Positions 56,431 through 63,972 of a DNA stretch of 64,000 nucleotides are shown piece by piece. A program made the position numbers and the translations under genes. The notes under the pieces are model-generated. The model made no database searches, was not told the origin of the DNA, and worked only from the letters and a program-made list of their open reading frames with translations. The stretch covers positions 484,501 to 548,500 of the forward strand of contig CAJNDS010002701.1 in assembly GCA_905221605.1 (NCBI GenBank), written 5' to 3'. Each line of letters begins with the position of its first letter. Position 1 is the first letter of the stretch. Source of the stretch: Symbiodinium natans. Taxonomy: Eukaryota > Sar > Dinophyceae > Suessiales > Symbiodiniaceae.

Positions 56431-57160
56431 CTCCGTCTCTTTGGAGACTTATTCTGATGTGGCTCCGCACCGTCCAGTCCAAATTAGCATTGCCGAGACT
56501 TGGAAAGTCCTCTAGCCCCACCCTTGCGAACTGGCATCCGCTAGCCGCACAATTTGACTCCCGACCTTGCATGATCAGCCTCGGATCCCGGCTTTGAGGT
56601 TTCAATCTCCGGTCGCCGCCCTCGTCTTTGCAGCCTCTCGCTGACAGTTGGTGCCCTCGCTAGACATCCTGGGATCGTAGACTGAGTCATCCACCTTGAC
56701 AGCAAGACCTGGCAGTGTAATTCCTTTTCGACGTCCGATGGGGCACTTGCATCAGGCGACAGTTCTGCTGGTTTGCATGGCTGCGATGTTGGGAAGGCCG
56801 TGCTTAAGCCCTACTGGAGTGGCATCATAAATGTGGTGAGTGTGGTGTGCTTTGGCTGAGGAGGCCCTGTTCTGCGGTTTTTATGGTTTCGCAATGTTTC
56901 GCACTGTTGGATTGTTTAGGATTCAAGAAACTTGGGCCTGGTGCCAAGCCGCGCGTAAAGCCCGCACAAAGTTGAGAGTTCAAGACTTTCAGGCCGCATC
57001 TTGCGGCTAACTCGGACTTCCAGTGCCAGATGCTCAAGACTCAGGCTGCTCACCTTGCATTCTTCGAGACACCGTAGATCCTGAAGCCTTCAATTTTACA
57101 AATTGAAACGCCAAATCGGGTTCCCATAATTATGCTTCATGTCCAAGACACGCGTGTCTC

Positions 57161-57345
57161 GGTGAGGCTGATGGCGAGATCGGCCGCTTGGTGCGCATTT
57201 GCTGCCCCGGTGTGCGGCATCAAGACATCGAGGCGGGTGGGCTGGTCCAGTTTGCTTCCTCGTCTCATCGCGTCTCATTTGATCTTGCTGCAGCTGCACA
57301 GAGCAGCAAAATTGGGCACCAAGCCGAGTATACCTTGAGCCACAG
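57161..57345 (+). CDS. Candidate exon of an unassigned gene
   Basis: The frame encodes GEADGEIGRLVRICCPGVRH then QDIEAGGLVQFASSSHRVSF and DLAAAAQ. Strongly protein-like. It runs into CACAG|GTGAAG, which could be a donor, but the same site begins the next good frame. See the matching finding. Confidence 0.5.
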
Positions 57346-57519
57346 GTGAAGCTCGTCCCCAATGGATGCCACATCGCCTTGCGTCGACCGGCAATGAAGG
57401 GTTTGAAGGAGCCGGGCGCTGAAGTCACGGGATGTTGTGCCAAAGATGCGGCACTCAAGATTGCACAACTCTCCGAGAGGGCGATTGATCTTGAAATCCT
57501 CGTGCCGAAGCCGAATTGA
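57346..57519 (+). CDS. Candidate C-terminal exon of an unassigned gene
   Basis: Starts at CACAG|GTG. Encodes VKLVPNGCHIALRRPAMKGL then KEPGAEVTGCCAKDAALKIA and ends EILVPKPN with TGA. Fifty-seven clean codons with alternating strand/helix character. The opposing - strand frames here are probably shadows. Confidence 0.55.
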   Translation: MKLVPNGCHIALRRPAMKGLKEPGAEVTGCCAKDAALKIAQLSERAIDLEILVPKPN

Positions 57520-57688
57520 ACGAGTGCCCGGCGTCCCAAAGCCCCCATGTCCAGCCCGCATGCTTGCTTGGTAGCTGGAGCCGTGGCTGTAGCTGACAAG
57601 GATCTTGTGATTTGAGGCGAGGGTGGGTTCCCGCTTGCTGTAGCCACCCACTGAGCTACAGTTACAGAACCCCGTCCACTGTCGCAAG

Positions 57689-57769
57689 GAGATCATGTGG
57701 CAGAAGACACTGCAGTTCGACTTCCGTGACGGCTTCTTTGAGTTTGTGGAGGCACCTGGCACCCAGTAG
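57689..57769 (+). CDS. Candidate exon of an unassigned gene
   Basis: Starts at GCAAG|GAG. Encodes EIMWQKTLQFDFRDGFFEFV then EAPGTQ and TAG. Aromatic and acidic alternation typical of a beta-rich domain. Unassigned. Confidence 0.5.
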   Translation, partial: EIMWQKTLQFDFRDGFFEFVEAPGTQ

Positions 57770-57787
57770 ATTGACACTGGTTGAAAC

Positions 57788-58066
57788 ATGTTGGAACAGT
57801 GTTGGGACTGGGACCAGAAAGATGACCAACCTGCATCTTGCACCTACGGTGGTCCTTCTTTGCTGGCCCTTTTGGCATCTTTTTGCAAGGGCATGCTTCA
57901 TGAACTCCCGGAAGATCTTTTCACTTGTGCTGTTTGGGGGTCAAAGGCCGAGAGCATTTCCAAACTACGGAAGAACGTGGAAGTTCCTAGACCACACTCC
58001 CGCCAACTAGTTTCCAAAGCCTATTGCACCATCTTACGATTTTTCCGAGCGCTTCCCTCGCAATGA
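57788..58066 (+). CDS. Weak candidate coding stretch
   Basis: An open + frame with a hydrophobic then charged peptide (LLALLASFCKGMLHELPEDL). A competing + frame and a - frame are also open. Confidence 0.25.
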   Translation: MLEQCWDWDQKDDQPASCTYGGPSLLALLASFCKGMLHELPEDLFTCAVWGSKAESISKLRKNVEVPRPHSRQLVSKAYCTILRFFRALPSQ

Positions 58067-58380
58067 CAACGCCTCTCGACCCTCATGGTTTGCCAGCTGA
58101 GAGACAAAATGCAAGCTTCACGATTCTGGAGGACCAGATGCAGCTGGAGCTTGGATTCTGAGCCGCAATGTTTAGAATGGGTTGGTCGCTGATGCATAGG
58201 GAGTGCTTGGGGAGTGCAGGGAGTGTGGGTTGCACTAGGGTCAGGGATCCCAAAAAACCCACATGTGCCGTATCACCGAGCAAAAATGTAGCTTCGAGAG
58301 AGAGAACCTGGGTTCGTTGTGTGCCTCATGAACTTGCAAGGAAATATACTCGGTATACGACTGGCTTTGACGACGTCTAT

Positions 58381-58490
58381 GAACACCTTACATAACCCTT
58401 CACAGAGACCCTGGACCCCTCAATCCGGATACATCTTCTATTAACACCTTAGCCCCTCACGGAAACCCTGAACCCCTCAATCCGGATACA
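58381..58490. repeat. ~56-bp direct duplication
   Basis: ACCCTGRACCCCTCAATCCG plus GATACAT occurs at about 58408 and again about 56 bp later. The sequences before each copy (ACACCTTA..CCCTCAC) also match, so this is a tandem duplication of one ~56-bp unit. Confidence 0.75.
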
Positions 58491-58689
58491 TTGCGGTTGT
58501 GATGATAGTTGCTGGTTGCGCTCAAAGAGCATTAGACTGACAAAACCCAGATGCTGAGTACAGTCACAGACCAAGCCCAAGACCCGGGAAAACAGCAGCA
58601 GACGCAGCACGTGAATTTGTATAAACATCAGCCTAGCATCATAGCAGATGCAGATTCACACGAATACTGGGTACAGGCGCCGCCGCCGC

Positions 58690-58917
58690 GGCCAGTAGTA
58701 ACAGCAACCACAACAACAACCACAAGAAGAAGCAGAAGAAGAAGAAGAAGAAGAACAACAACAACAGCAGCAACCACCGCAACAACCACAACAACCACCA
58801 CAACAACCACCACTACCACCACCACCACAACAACAACAACCACTACCACTACCACTACCACTACCACTACCACGACCACTACCACCACTACTACTACTAC
58901 TGCTACTACTGCTACTG

Positions 58918-58971
<54 letters not shown>

Positions 58972-59013
58972 GTACTACTACTATGAGTACTACTACTACT
59001 ACTACTACTACTG

Positions 59014-59055
<42 letters not shown>

Positions 59056-59059
59056 TTAG

Positions 59060-59146
<87 letters not shown>

Positions 59147-59164
59147 CACAACAACTACTACTAT

Positions 59165-59247
<83 letters not shown>

Positions 59248-59340
59248 GTACTACTACTACTATTAGAACAACTACAACTACTACAACTACAACTACAACT
59301 ACAACTACAACTACAACTACAACTACAACTACAAGTACAA
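58690..59340. repeat. Large compound triplet array (CAA, ACC/ACT, ACT, ACA/ACT)
   Basis: About 650 bp of triplets that change stepwise: CAA and GAA with CAACCA at the left, ACCACT in the middle, nearly pure ACT/CTA over about 58880-59265, then CTACAA. It makes poly-Thr (+), poly-Val and poly-Ser (-) ORFs that are not genes. It lies between the + strand genes and the - strand ORF array. Confidence 0.95.
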
Positions 59341-59690
59341 CAACATTTCATTTCATTTCGGACGCATGTGCGGGTTATGTCCCACACCTTGGCGGGCATC
59401 GAGGGTGAAAATTGAGTGACCTAGTCGTTCGGGACCTGATCTACCGATTTCCTATCTGCTTCAAGCCACGTGAGTTACACTTCTGTACACGTCTCTGCAA
59501 GATTGGTCTTCAACCTCAGCTGGCAAGCTGGCAGGCAGGCACAGTCGAGGAGCTGCGGCAATGCAGGCAGGCAATCATGTGTAAGGGGGCGTTGAGGCTT
59601 TTCTTCTGCAGTGCGAGCGATTGTGTGAGTACTGGAGCAAGTCCTTTGTTAGGACTGTTCAAGCACGGAGGAAGATTGGTTCAGCTTGCT
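59341..59690. other. Short spacer with no recognisable gene
   Basis: Lies downstream (in - strand sense) of the last tandem ORF. No motif-bearing peptide on either strand. Probably the 3' flank of the ORF array. Confidence 0.4.
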
Positions 59691-59707
59691 GGAGGCGACC
59701 TCACTCG
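59691..59707 (-). other. Punctuation motif E, over the stop codon of ORF 1
   Basis: In - strand sense CGAGTGAGGTCGCCTCC. The TGA is the stop codon of the 431-codon ORF. Flanked by inverted-repeat arms: + strand GGTTCAG at 59678-59684 and CTGGAACC at 59712-59719 (one bulged base). Confidence 0.75.
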
Positions 59708-60996
59708 CATACTGGAACCAGGCTCCTGGTGCGGTATGGGGAAGCCAAAATTGCTGCTTCGCGGGCCCGAAGGAGGGACTGGACCTGTTTGCGATGGAAG
59801 GAAGCGAGCATCTTGAAGACTATTGCATACGGCTTGTACTCCTCATAGACTTCGTCGTACATCGGGTTGATGATTTGATAGAAGCGAAGAGCCATGCTAT
59901 TCTGGAAGTCTTGAGGATGATCCTCCGGATTGGGAGGTCTAGCGCTGGCTTGGAATGCAGAATTAATCTGCTTGAGCAAGGCTTCCTCAAATAGCTCCAG
60001 CAGTTCGCCTCTGGAGATCACTGCGTCTTTGATCATGGATTTAACCCAGGCAATTTCCTCTGCTTTGATATCTCTAAGCAGCCACTTCCTATACATGACC
60101 AGGTCCTCTCGAATCTGTTCCTGGTAGTTTGGAAGATAGGGCAGCAGGGCCAGAAGATGTTGATCGTAAGACAGAGCGTTAAGATGTTGGTCTTGGTGCT
60201 GAAAGCGCCAGCCGTTCTTCACCGAAGATGCCCCCTCTGAGGTGGAGGAAGACAGTTTGAGTAGCTGCTGCACCCTGTACACTGTGGAGGCTCTTTTGAG
60301 CGCCTGCAAGTCGAAGTAGTGAAGGTCCAGTTGGTTGTCATCCTGTAGATGGAGATTGGTGGGGAAGTAGTCCAAGCCTTGTCCCGGGACTGGTGATGGC
60401 TGTGACTGCTCGATGCCCGATAGGAGACGTGGGGTGGACGACCGCATCAAAAGGTGAAGATGTGAGAGGGTGTTAGCTATCATAAAGTTCACCTCCCCTT
60501 GGCCAAAGTGGCGCGTCAAGTACGTCCAGATTCGCTGGACAGTTGGCTCTGCATCTTGAAGCTGGAATGAGGTATGTCCAGGACCATCATTAGTATAGTC
60601 TCGGATCGCCTGAGAGATGAAGAGGAGCTGGCGCCTTTGATGGTATGTCAAAATGTCTGCACGGGGCTCAGTCAGCATCATCTCGTCGTGTTTTCTTTTT
60701 GCTGCCAGCTGCCGAGGTGCAGCTGCTGGAAGGTATAGCCTCAGTTCTCCCATGTGCCAGTGGGTCTTCTCCGTGAGCAGTTTCATGAAGCTGCAAGTTC
60801 GAGAAGCTATCCGTACCTGGCGGTCGGAGTGGTGAATTGCCTCCTCGGAGGAGACACGCGATGGGGATAGGTCCAGATTGCTTGCCGTAGTAGTGCCTGA
60901 TGGAGAAGTAGAGTATACCGGCAGCGGCATAAAGAGGGATTCGAGAAGTACCTCCATTGCTTGTTCACGGCTAAGGACCGGGCGAAGGGCTGCCAT
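59701..60996 (-). CDS. Tandem paralogue ORF 1: unknown-family protein, 431 aa
   Basis: An intact intronless ORF from ATG to TGA, unlike the exon fragments elsewhere in the window. I do not recognise the family. The protein looks mostly alpha-helical, with no signal peptide, membrane helix or known catalytic motif. Blocks shared with ORF 2: LSREQAMEVLLESL (res 8-21), AAKRKHDE (98-105), IRDYTNDG (131-138), YFPTNLHLQDDNQLDL (210-225), LQALKRASTVYR (230-241), W-x-F-x-x-Q-D to L-x-x-L-x-Y (263-277), Y-Q-E-x-x-R to Y-R-x-W-L (291-306) and NPMYDEVYEEYK (377-388). ORF 3 shares the later blocks. The start is supported because the N-terminal helix aligns with that of ORF 2. Motif D lies 27 nt upstream of the ATG and motif E covers the stop. 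Confidence 0.85.
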   Translation of the reverse strand: MAALRPVLSREQAMEVLLESLFMPLPVYSTSPSGTTTASNLDLSPSRVSSEEAIHHSDRQVRIASRTCSFMKLLTEKTHWHMGELRLYLPAAAPRQLAAKRKHDEMMLTEPRADILTYHQRRQLLFISQAIRDYTNDGPGHTSFQLQDAEPTVQRIWTYLTRHFGQGEVNFMIANTLSHLHLLMRSSTPRLLSGIEQSQPSPVPGQGLDYFPTNLHLQDDNQLDLHYFDLQALKRASTVYRVQQLLKLSSSTSEGASSVKNGWRFQHQDQHLNALSYDQHLLALLPYLPNYQEQIREDLVMYRKWLLRDIKAEEIAWVKSMIKDAVISRGELLELFEEALLKQINSAFQASARPPNPEDHPQDFQNSMALRFYQIINPMYDEVYEEYKPYAIVFKMLASFHRKQVQSLLRAREAAILASPYRTRSLVPVCE

Positions 60997-61022
60997 TATG
61001 TTGACAGTGTTTAAGTTCGCCA

Positions 61023-61039
61023 GGAGGTGACCTCACTCG
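61023..61039 (-). other. Punctuation motif D, upstream of the ORF 1 start
   Basis: In - strand sense CGAGTGAGGTCACCTCC, ending 27 nt before the ORF 1 ATG. Flanked by near-perfect inverted arms: + strand AAGTTCGCC (61013-61021) and GCGAAACTT (61041-61049). Arm sequence differs completely from that of motif B, but pairing is preserved. Confidence 0.75.
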
Positions 61040-61153
61040 TGCGAAACTTGAGAGAAAGATCTGCGAGGAGTGCTGTGCCAAGTGAAGCCAGGTGCAGCTT
61101 TAGCTTAGCTCCAAGAGTTTTTCTGCTCTTTGAAAAGACTTTCTCTGGGAACA

Positions 61154-61170
61154 GGAGGAGACCTCTCTCG
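61154..61170 (-). other. Punctuation motif C, downstream of the ORF 2 stop
   Basis: In - strand sense CGAGAGAGGTCTCCTCC, 30 nt past the TAG of ORF 2. The TGA seen in the other copies is AGA here. No clear flanking inverted arms. Could be a decayed copy that once overlapped the stop codon. Confidence 0.65.
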
Positions 61171-61199
61171 TTGGGTTGCTGTGGTGCACTAACAATTGA

Positions 61200-62438
61200 C
61201 TAGCCCCGAATTTTATCGGTAAGAATCTGTTTCAGATGTCGACGGTGTCTTACTAGGAGCAAAGTCAGCGCCACTGCAAAGTTCTTGTAGTCCTCGAAGA
61301 CCTGGTCATGGAGCGGGGACATAATAGTGATGACTCCTTGTGCCTGCTCAAGATCCCCTTGTTCACCGCCGTATCTTTGACGAACTTGTTGCCAGAGACT
61401 GTCAGCGAAGTAGCGGTGGAGAGTGTCTCGAGGTAAGAGTTGGCCCACGACCAGGTTCCGCACCCACAAGAAGTCCTCCTCTGTCAGTGGGGTAGACAGC
61501 CAGAGGCGATAGAGTGTCAGGATTTCTCGGAGTGTTTCTTGATAGTGTGGTATCATAGGGGCCAGTTTGGTGTGGTACTCCTCATAGTCAAGCTTGGATA
61601 GATCTCGGTCTTGTTCGAGGAAGTCCCAGCTGTCTCGGATCTGTTCGCTGGCCGACGTTGGTGTGGAGGCAGTGATGGTCCGCAGTTGCTGCAGCAGGCG
61701 CAGCTGGAGCGAGGCTCTTTTGAGCGTTCTGAAGTCATAAGCTTCGAGATCAAGCTGATGAGTGTCTTGCAGCCTGAGGCCCAGGGGGAAGTACTTCTTG
61801 CCTTGCCAGGTGTCCTCAGTCGTTTGTGAGTGCCCTTGTAGAAGGTTTCGCTGATGCTCCGGGGTAAACTCCGATTGCAGTAGGACCTTGGCCTGTTCCA
61901 GAGTTTGGAGCAGAACGGTCCTAAGTTCCGTCTGCGAGAATCTCCTGACAAGGTATTGCCAAGTCAGATTGCATGCTTCGTTGGCATCGAAAGTTCGGAA
62001 AGACGGTGAGCCTTCTCCATCGTTTGTGTAGTTGCGGATCATGATGGAGAGGTAGATTATTTGCTGGCGCTGGAGATGACCCATGGTTGGGAGGAGTGGA
62101 ACTGGTGGCAGATCCTCATCAATGTGCTTGCGCTTGCCTGCTAGTGTCCGCGGCCAGACTTCTAAGGGCAAGTCAACGTGTCTGCCCTCGCGCCAGGCGA
62201 GGTGCCTGGCCAGCTGACATATAAAGCTGCATAGCCTTGATGCCACTCTCTCGCTTCTTGCTTCCATGGGCGCGAGTTCATTTGTGGTGAAGGTGAGCCT
62301 CCTTGGAGCAAGGTGGGTCTCTGCTGAAGTAGATGTGGCTATCTGTTCTTGTGCTCCGCCCGGTAAGTGAACGGTGGTTGGCACGTGAAGCGACTCCATG
62401 AGAATTTCGAGCAGAACCTCACGCGATAGTAGCGGCAT
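61200..62438 (-). CDS. Tandem paralogue ORF 2: unknown-family protein, 412 aa
   Basis: An intact intronless ORF, clearly homologous to ORF 1 along its whole length. Shared blocks include LSREVLLEILMESL at the N-terminus, LAGKRKHIDE, IRNYTNDGEG, KYFPLGLRLQDTHQLDL, FRTLKRASLQLR, LYRLWLSTPLTEEDFLWV and MSPLHDQVFEDYK. The paralogues differ in the middle and in the loop after the N-terminal helix. Stop TAG lies outside motif C. The start is supported by alignment with ORF 1 and by motif B ending 18 nt upstream of the ATG. Function unknown. Conserved aromatic and charged positions argue for selection at the protein level. Confidence 0.85.
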   Translation of the reverse strand: MPLLSREVLLEILMESLHVPTTVHLPGGAQEQIATSTSAETHLAPRRLTFTTNELAPMEARSERVASRLCSFICQLARHLAWREGRHVDLPLEVWPRTLAGKRKHIDEDLPPVPLLPTMGHLQRQQIIYLSIMIRNYTNDGEGSPSFRTFDANEACNLTWQYLVRRFSQTELRTVLLQTLEQAKVLLQSEFTPEHQRNLLQGHSQTTEDTWQGKKYFPLGLRLQDTHQLDLEAYDFRTLKRASLQLRLLQQLRTITASTPTSASEQIRDSWDFLEQDRDLSKLDYEEYHTKLAPMIPHYQETLREILTLYRLWLSTPLTEEDFLWVRNLVVGQLLPRDTLHRYFADSLWQQVRQRYGGEQGDLEQAQGVITIMSPLHDQVFEDYKNFAVALTLLLVRHRRHLKQILTDKIRG

Positions 62439-62455
62439 GGCTGTTTAATTGACCG

Positions 62456-62470
62456 GGAGGAGACCTCACG
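62456..62470 (-). other. Punctuation motif B, upstream of the ORF 2 start
   Basis: In - strand sense CGTGAGGTCTCCTCC, ending 18 nt before the ORF 2 ATG. Flanked by perfect 6-bp inverted arms: + strand TTGACC (62449-62454) and GGTCAA (62472-62477). Slightly shortened relative to the other copies (TCACG for TCACTCG on the + strand). Confidence 0.75.
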
Positions 62471-62488
62471 TGGTCAATGAGCTTTAGA

Positions 62489-62509
62489 GTTGAGCCAAGC
62501 TGTAGGGAA
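62489..62509 (-). other. Possible decayed spliced-leader-like sequence
   Basis: In - strand sense CCCTACAGCTTGGCTCAACT, which shares TTGGCTCAA and a CC-TA start with the dinoflagellate spliced leader. It lies about 50 nt upstream of ORF 2. A relict leader would point to a gene re-inserted from mRNA, fitting the lack of introns, but nine contiguous matching bases is weak evidence. Confidence 0.2.
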
Positions 62510-62515
62510 ACTATC

Positions 62516-62536
62516 AAGGCAACAGACTGTTGCCTT
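62516..62536. other. Perfect hairpin, 9-bp stem
   Basis: AAGGCAACA and TGTTGCCTT flank a 3-nt loop (GAC on the + strand). It sits in the spacer between ORF 3 and ORF 2. Its right edge meets the stop codon of a 28-codon - strand frame. Could be an RNA processing or termination structure. Confidence 0.7.
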
Positions 62537-62622
62537 TAGGGCTGGAGGGCATCAGAGCGGCTGAACTGAGGCGTTGGCACTGCATACTGTGTCGACTTTG
62601 TCTGCATGAGGACCTGAGCCAT
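62536..62622 (-). CDS. Small 28-codon ORF in the ORF 3-ORF 2 spacer
   Basis: ATG to TAA on the - strand, peptide beginning MAQVLMQTKSTQY. Too short to judge. Listed because it lies in the spacer of a punctuated array and ends at a strong hairpin. May be chance. Confidence 0.15.
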   Translation of the reverse strand: MAQVLMQTKSTQYAVPTPQFSRSDALQP

Positions 62623-62765
62623 GATTAAGAGAGGGTTGAACTGGTTTAGACTGGTATGTAATAGTAGGACGCTAGCAGGTGGGGATCGTAGGCTGACCTT
62701 TGTCGCTCTGCAGCGAGTGTCGTCGGTCCTCCTGCTAGGAAGAGGTAAGTCTAGTGAATTGACCA

Positions 62766-62782
62766 GGAGGGAACCTCACTCG
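62766..62782 (-). other. Punctuation motif A, over the stop codon of ORF 3
   Basis: In - strand sense CGAGTGAGGTTCCCTCC. The TGA is the stop codon of ORF 3, exactly as in motif E. It is followed by TGGTCAATT, the same right-hand sequence as motif B (GGTCAATT), although the left arm here pairs poorly. Confidence 0.75.
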
Positions 62783-63972
62783 ATCGATGGAATTGGCGCT
62801 GTGGCCGAGAGGCCCGCTGCCGTAAGTATAGCATGTCTGAATACCATCCGCCTCTCAGGCGTGAGCATTGTAAAGGCCAGAATCCAGGGAAAGGGCTGTT
62901 CCAGTACTTCATTCTCCAAAGGAGAGAGAACGGCATATAGTCTTTCCTGAGCCCTGGGATCTTCTGGGAGGTGGACCGCAATTTGCCCTTTGAGTTGAAG
63001 GGCAAGGTGGAGTTTGGCAAAGCTGTCTGGTACCGTAGTGTTATGCCATAATGCTTCTAATGTGGCCCGCTCCGTGTCGTCGATATGTCGCGACAGCCAG
63101 GTTCGGCCCAGAGCAAGGTCTGCCCTCATCATCTGGTAGGTTTTGTTGGGCAAGAGGTCGTAGAGCGCCGTCAAGTGCTCGGCATAGGAGAGAAGTGCCA
63201 AGGCTTGGTCCTGACGCATGACGTCCCAAGGTTCACTGAGACAAATTTCATCCGGCATTCGCTCTCCTTTGGTTTTGGCAACCATGAGATCTACCATGAC
63301 CAGGGTCCGGTAAATTGTGGATGCTCTCTTCAGCATTTGAATTTCTGCATCAAGGATGCCCAGAGCATGTTCGTCTCGTAGTCGAGCATATGGATTGGTG
63401 TCGTCCTCGCGCGGCCACGGCGAGATTTCCGAAGGGAAGAGACAAAGGTGTATGCCGTTCAGGACTCTGGTTGCTGTGCTGGGAAGAATCCAACGCAGGT
63501 GCTGGGCCGCGCCGTTGACAATGTCCCTTACCGTTTGGCGACCCATTCCCAAGTTGTGCAGGGTCTGGGATGTGATCAGGGCCGCCAGTTTGAAGTCATC
63601 AGGCTCCATGACTTCCTCTTCAGTATAGATGTGCACTGTTTCCAGTATCATCTGCAAGGTGAGGGAGCTACGTTCTGACTCATAGTGCGTCGAGTGCAGT
63701 GGGGTTGCTGTGAGTGACGCCAGGGATTCAATCTCGGCCTCAGCTAGCAGCTGAAGATTCGGCTGTGCTGATTGGGAAAGAAGTCGAATCCAGTTGTAGC
63801 TGCGCGCCGCCAGTCTGAGAGTGGGTGCCAGCGCACAATGCTCTCGACGAGCCAGAGCTCTAGCTTCCTCAGAGATGTAGAGGTTCGCATCCCGATCCCG
63901 GGTGCTCCTTCCCGTGTGTAGCATTGCCTTGCAGAAAAGGTTCAGGGCGACTAGCTTGGACTTCATCGGCAT
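62776..63972 (-). CDS. Tandem paralogue ORF 3: unknown-family protein, at least 398 aa
   Basis: The most diverged of the three paralogues. Conserved blocks: MLKRASTIYRTL, SEPWDVMRQDQALALLSYAE then HLTALYDLLPN, LALGRTWLSRHIDDTE and LSPLENEVLEQ. The Y-T-N-D-G and Y-F-P blocks of ORFs 1 and 2 are lost or altered. The chosen ATG is supported by alignment of its first helix with the other two. The frame is open to the window edge upstream, so an N-terminal extension cannot be excluded. The stop TGA is part of motif A, and the last codon is GAG (Glu), as in ORF 1. Function unknown. Confidence 0.8.
   Translation of the reverse strand: MPMKSKLVALNLFCKAMLHTGRSTRDRDANLYISEEARALARREHCALAPTLRLAARSYNWIRLLSQSAQPNLQLLAEAEIESLASLTATPLHSTHYESERSSLTLQMILETVHIYTEEEVMEPDDFKLAALITSQTLHNLGMGRQTVRDIVNGAAQHLRWILPSTATRVLNGIHLCLFPSEISPWPREDDTNPYARLRDEHALGILDAEIQMLKRASTIYRTLVMVDLMVAKTKGERMPDEICLSEPWDVMRQDQALALLSYAEHLTALYDLLPNKTYQMMRADLALGRTWLSRHIDDTERATLEALWHNTTVPDSFAKLHLALQLKGQIAVHLPEDPRAQERLYAVLSPLENEVLEQPFPWILAFTMLTPERRMVFRHAILTAAGLSATAPIPSIE

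Noticed and set aside
57096-57843. 183- and 192-codon - strand ORFs
   Set aside because: Overlap two strong + frames (57161-57519) and lack any motif.
58551-59408. 285-codon + ORF and 247/173-codon - ORFs
   Set aside because: Almost wholly poly-Thr, poly-Ser or poly-Val from the triplet array; no independent coding evidence.
62405-62436. Sixth motif-like sequence at the start of ORF 2 (GAACCTCACGCG)
   Set aside because: Only partial match, lacks GGAGG and lies within conserved coding sequence; probably chance.
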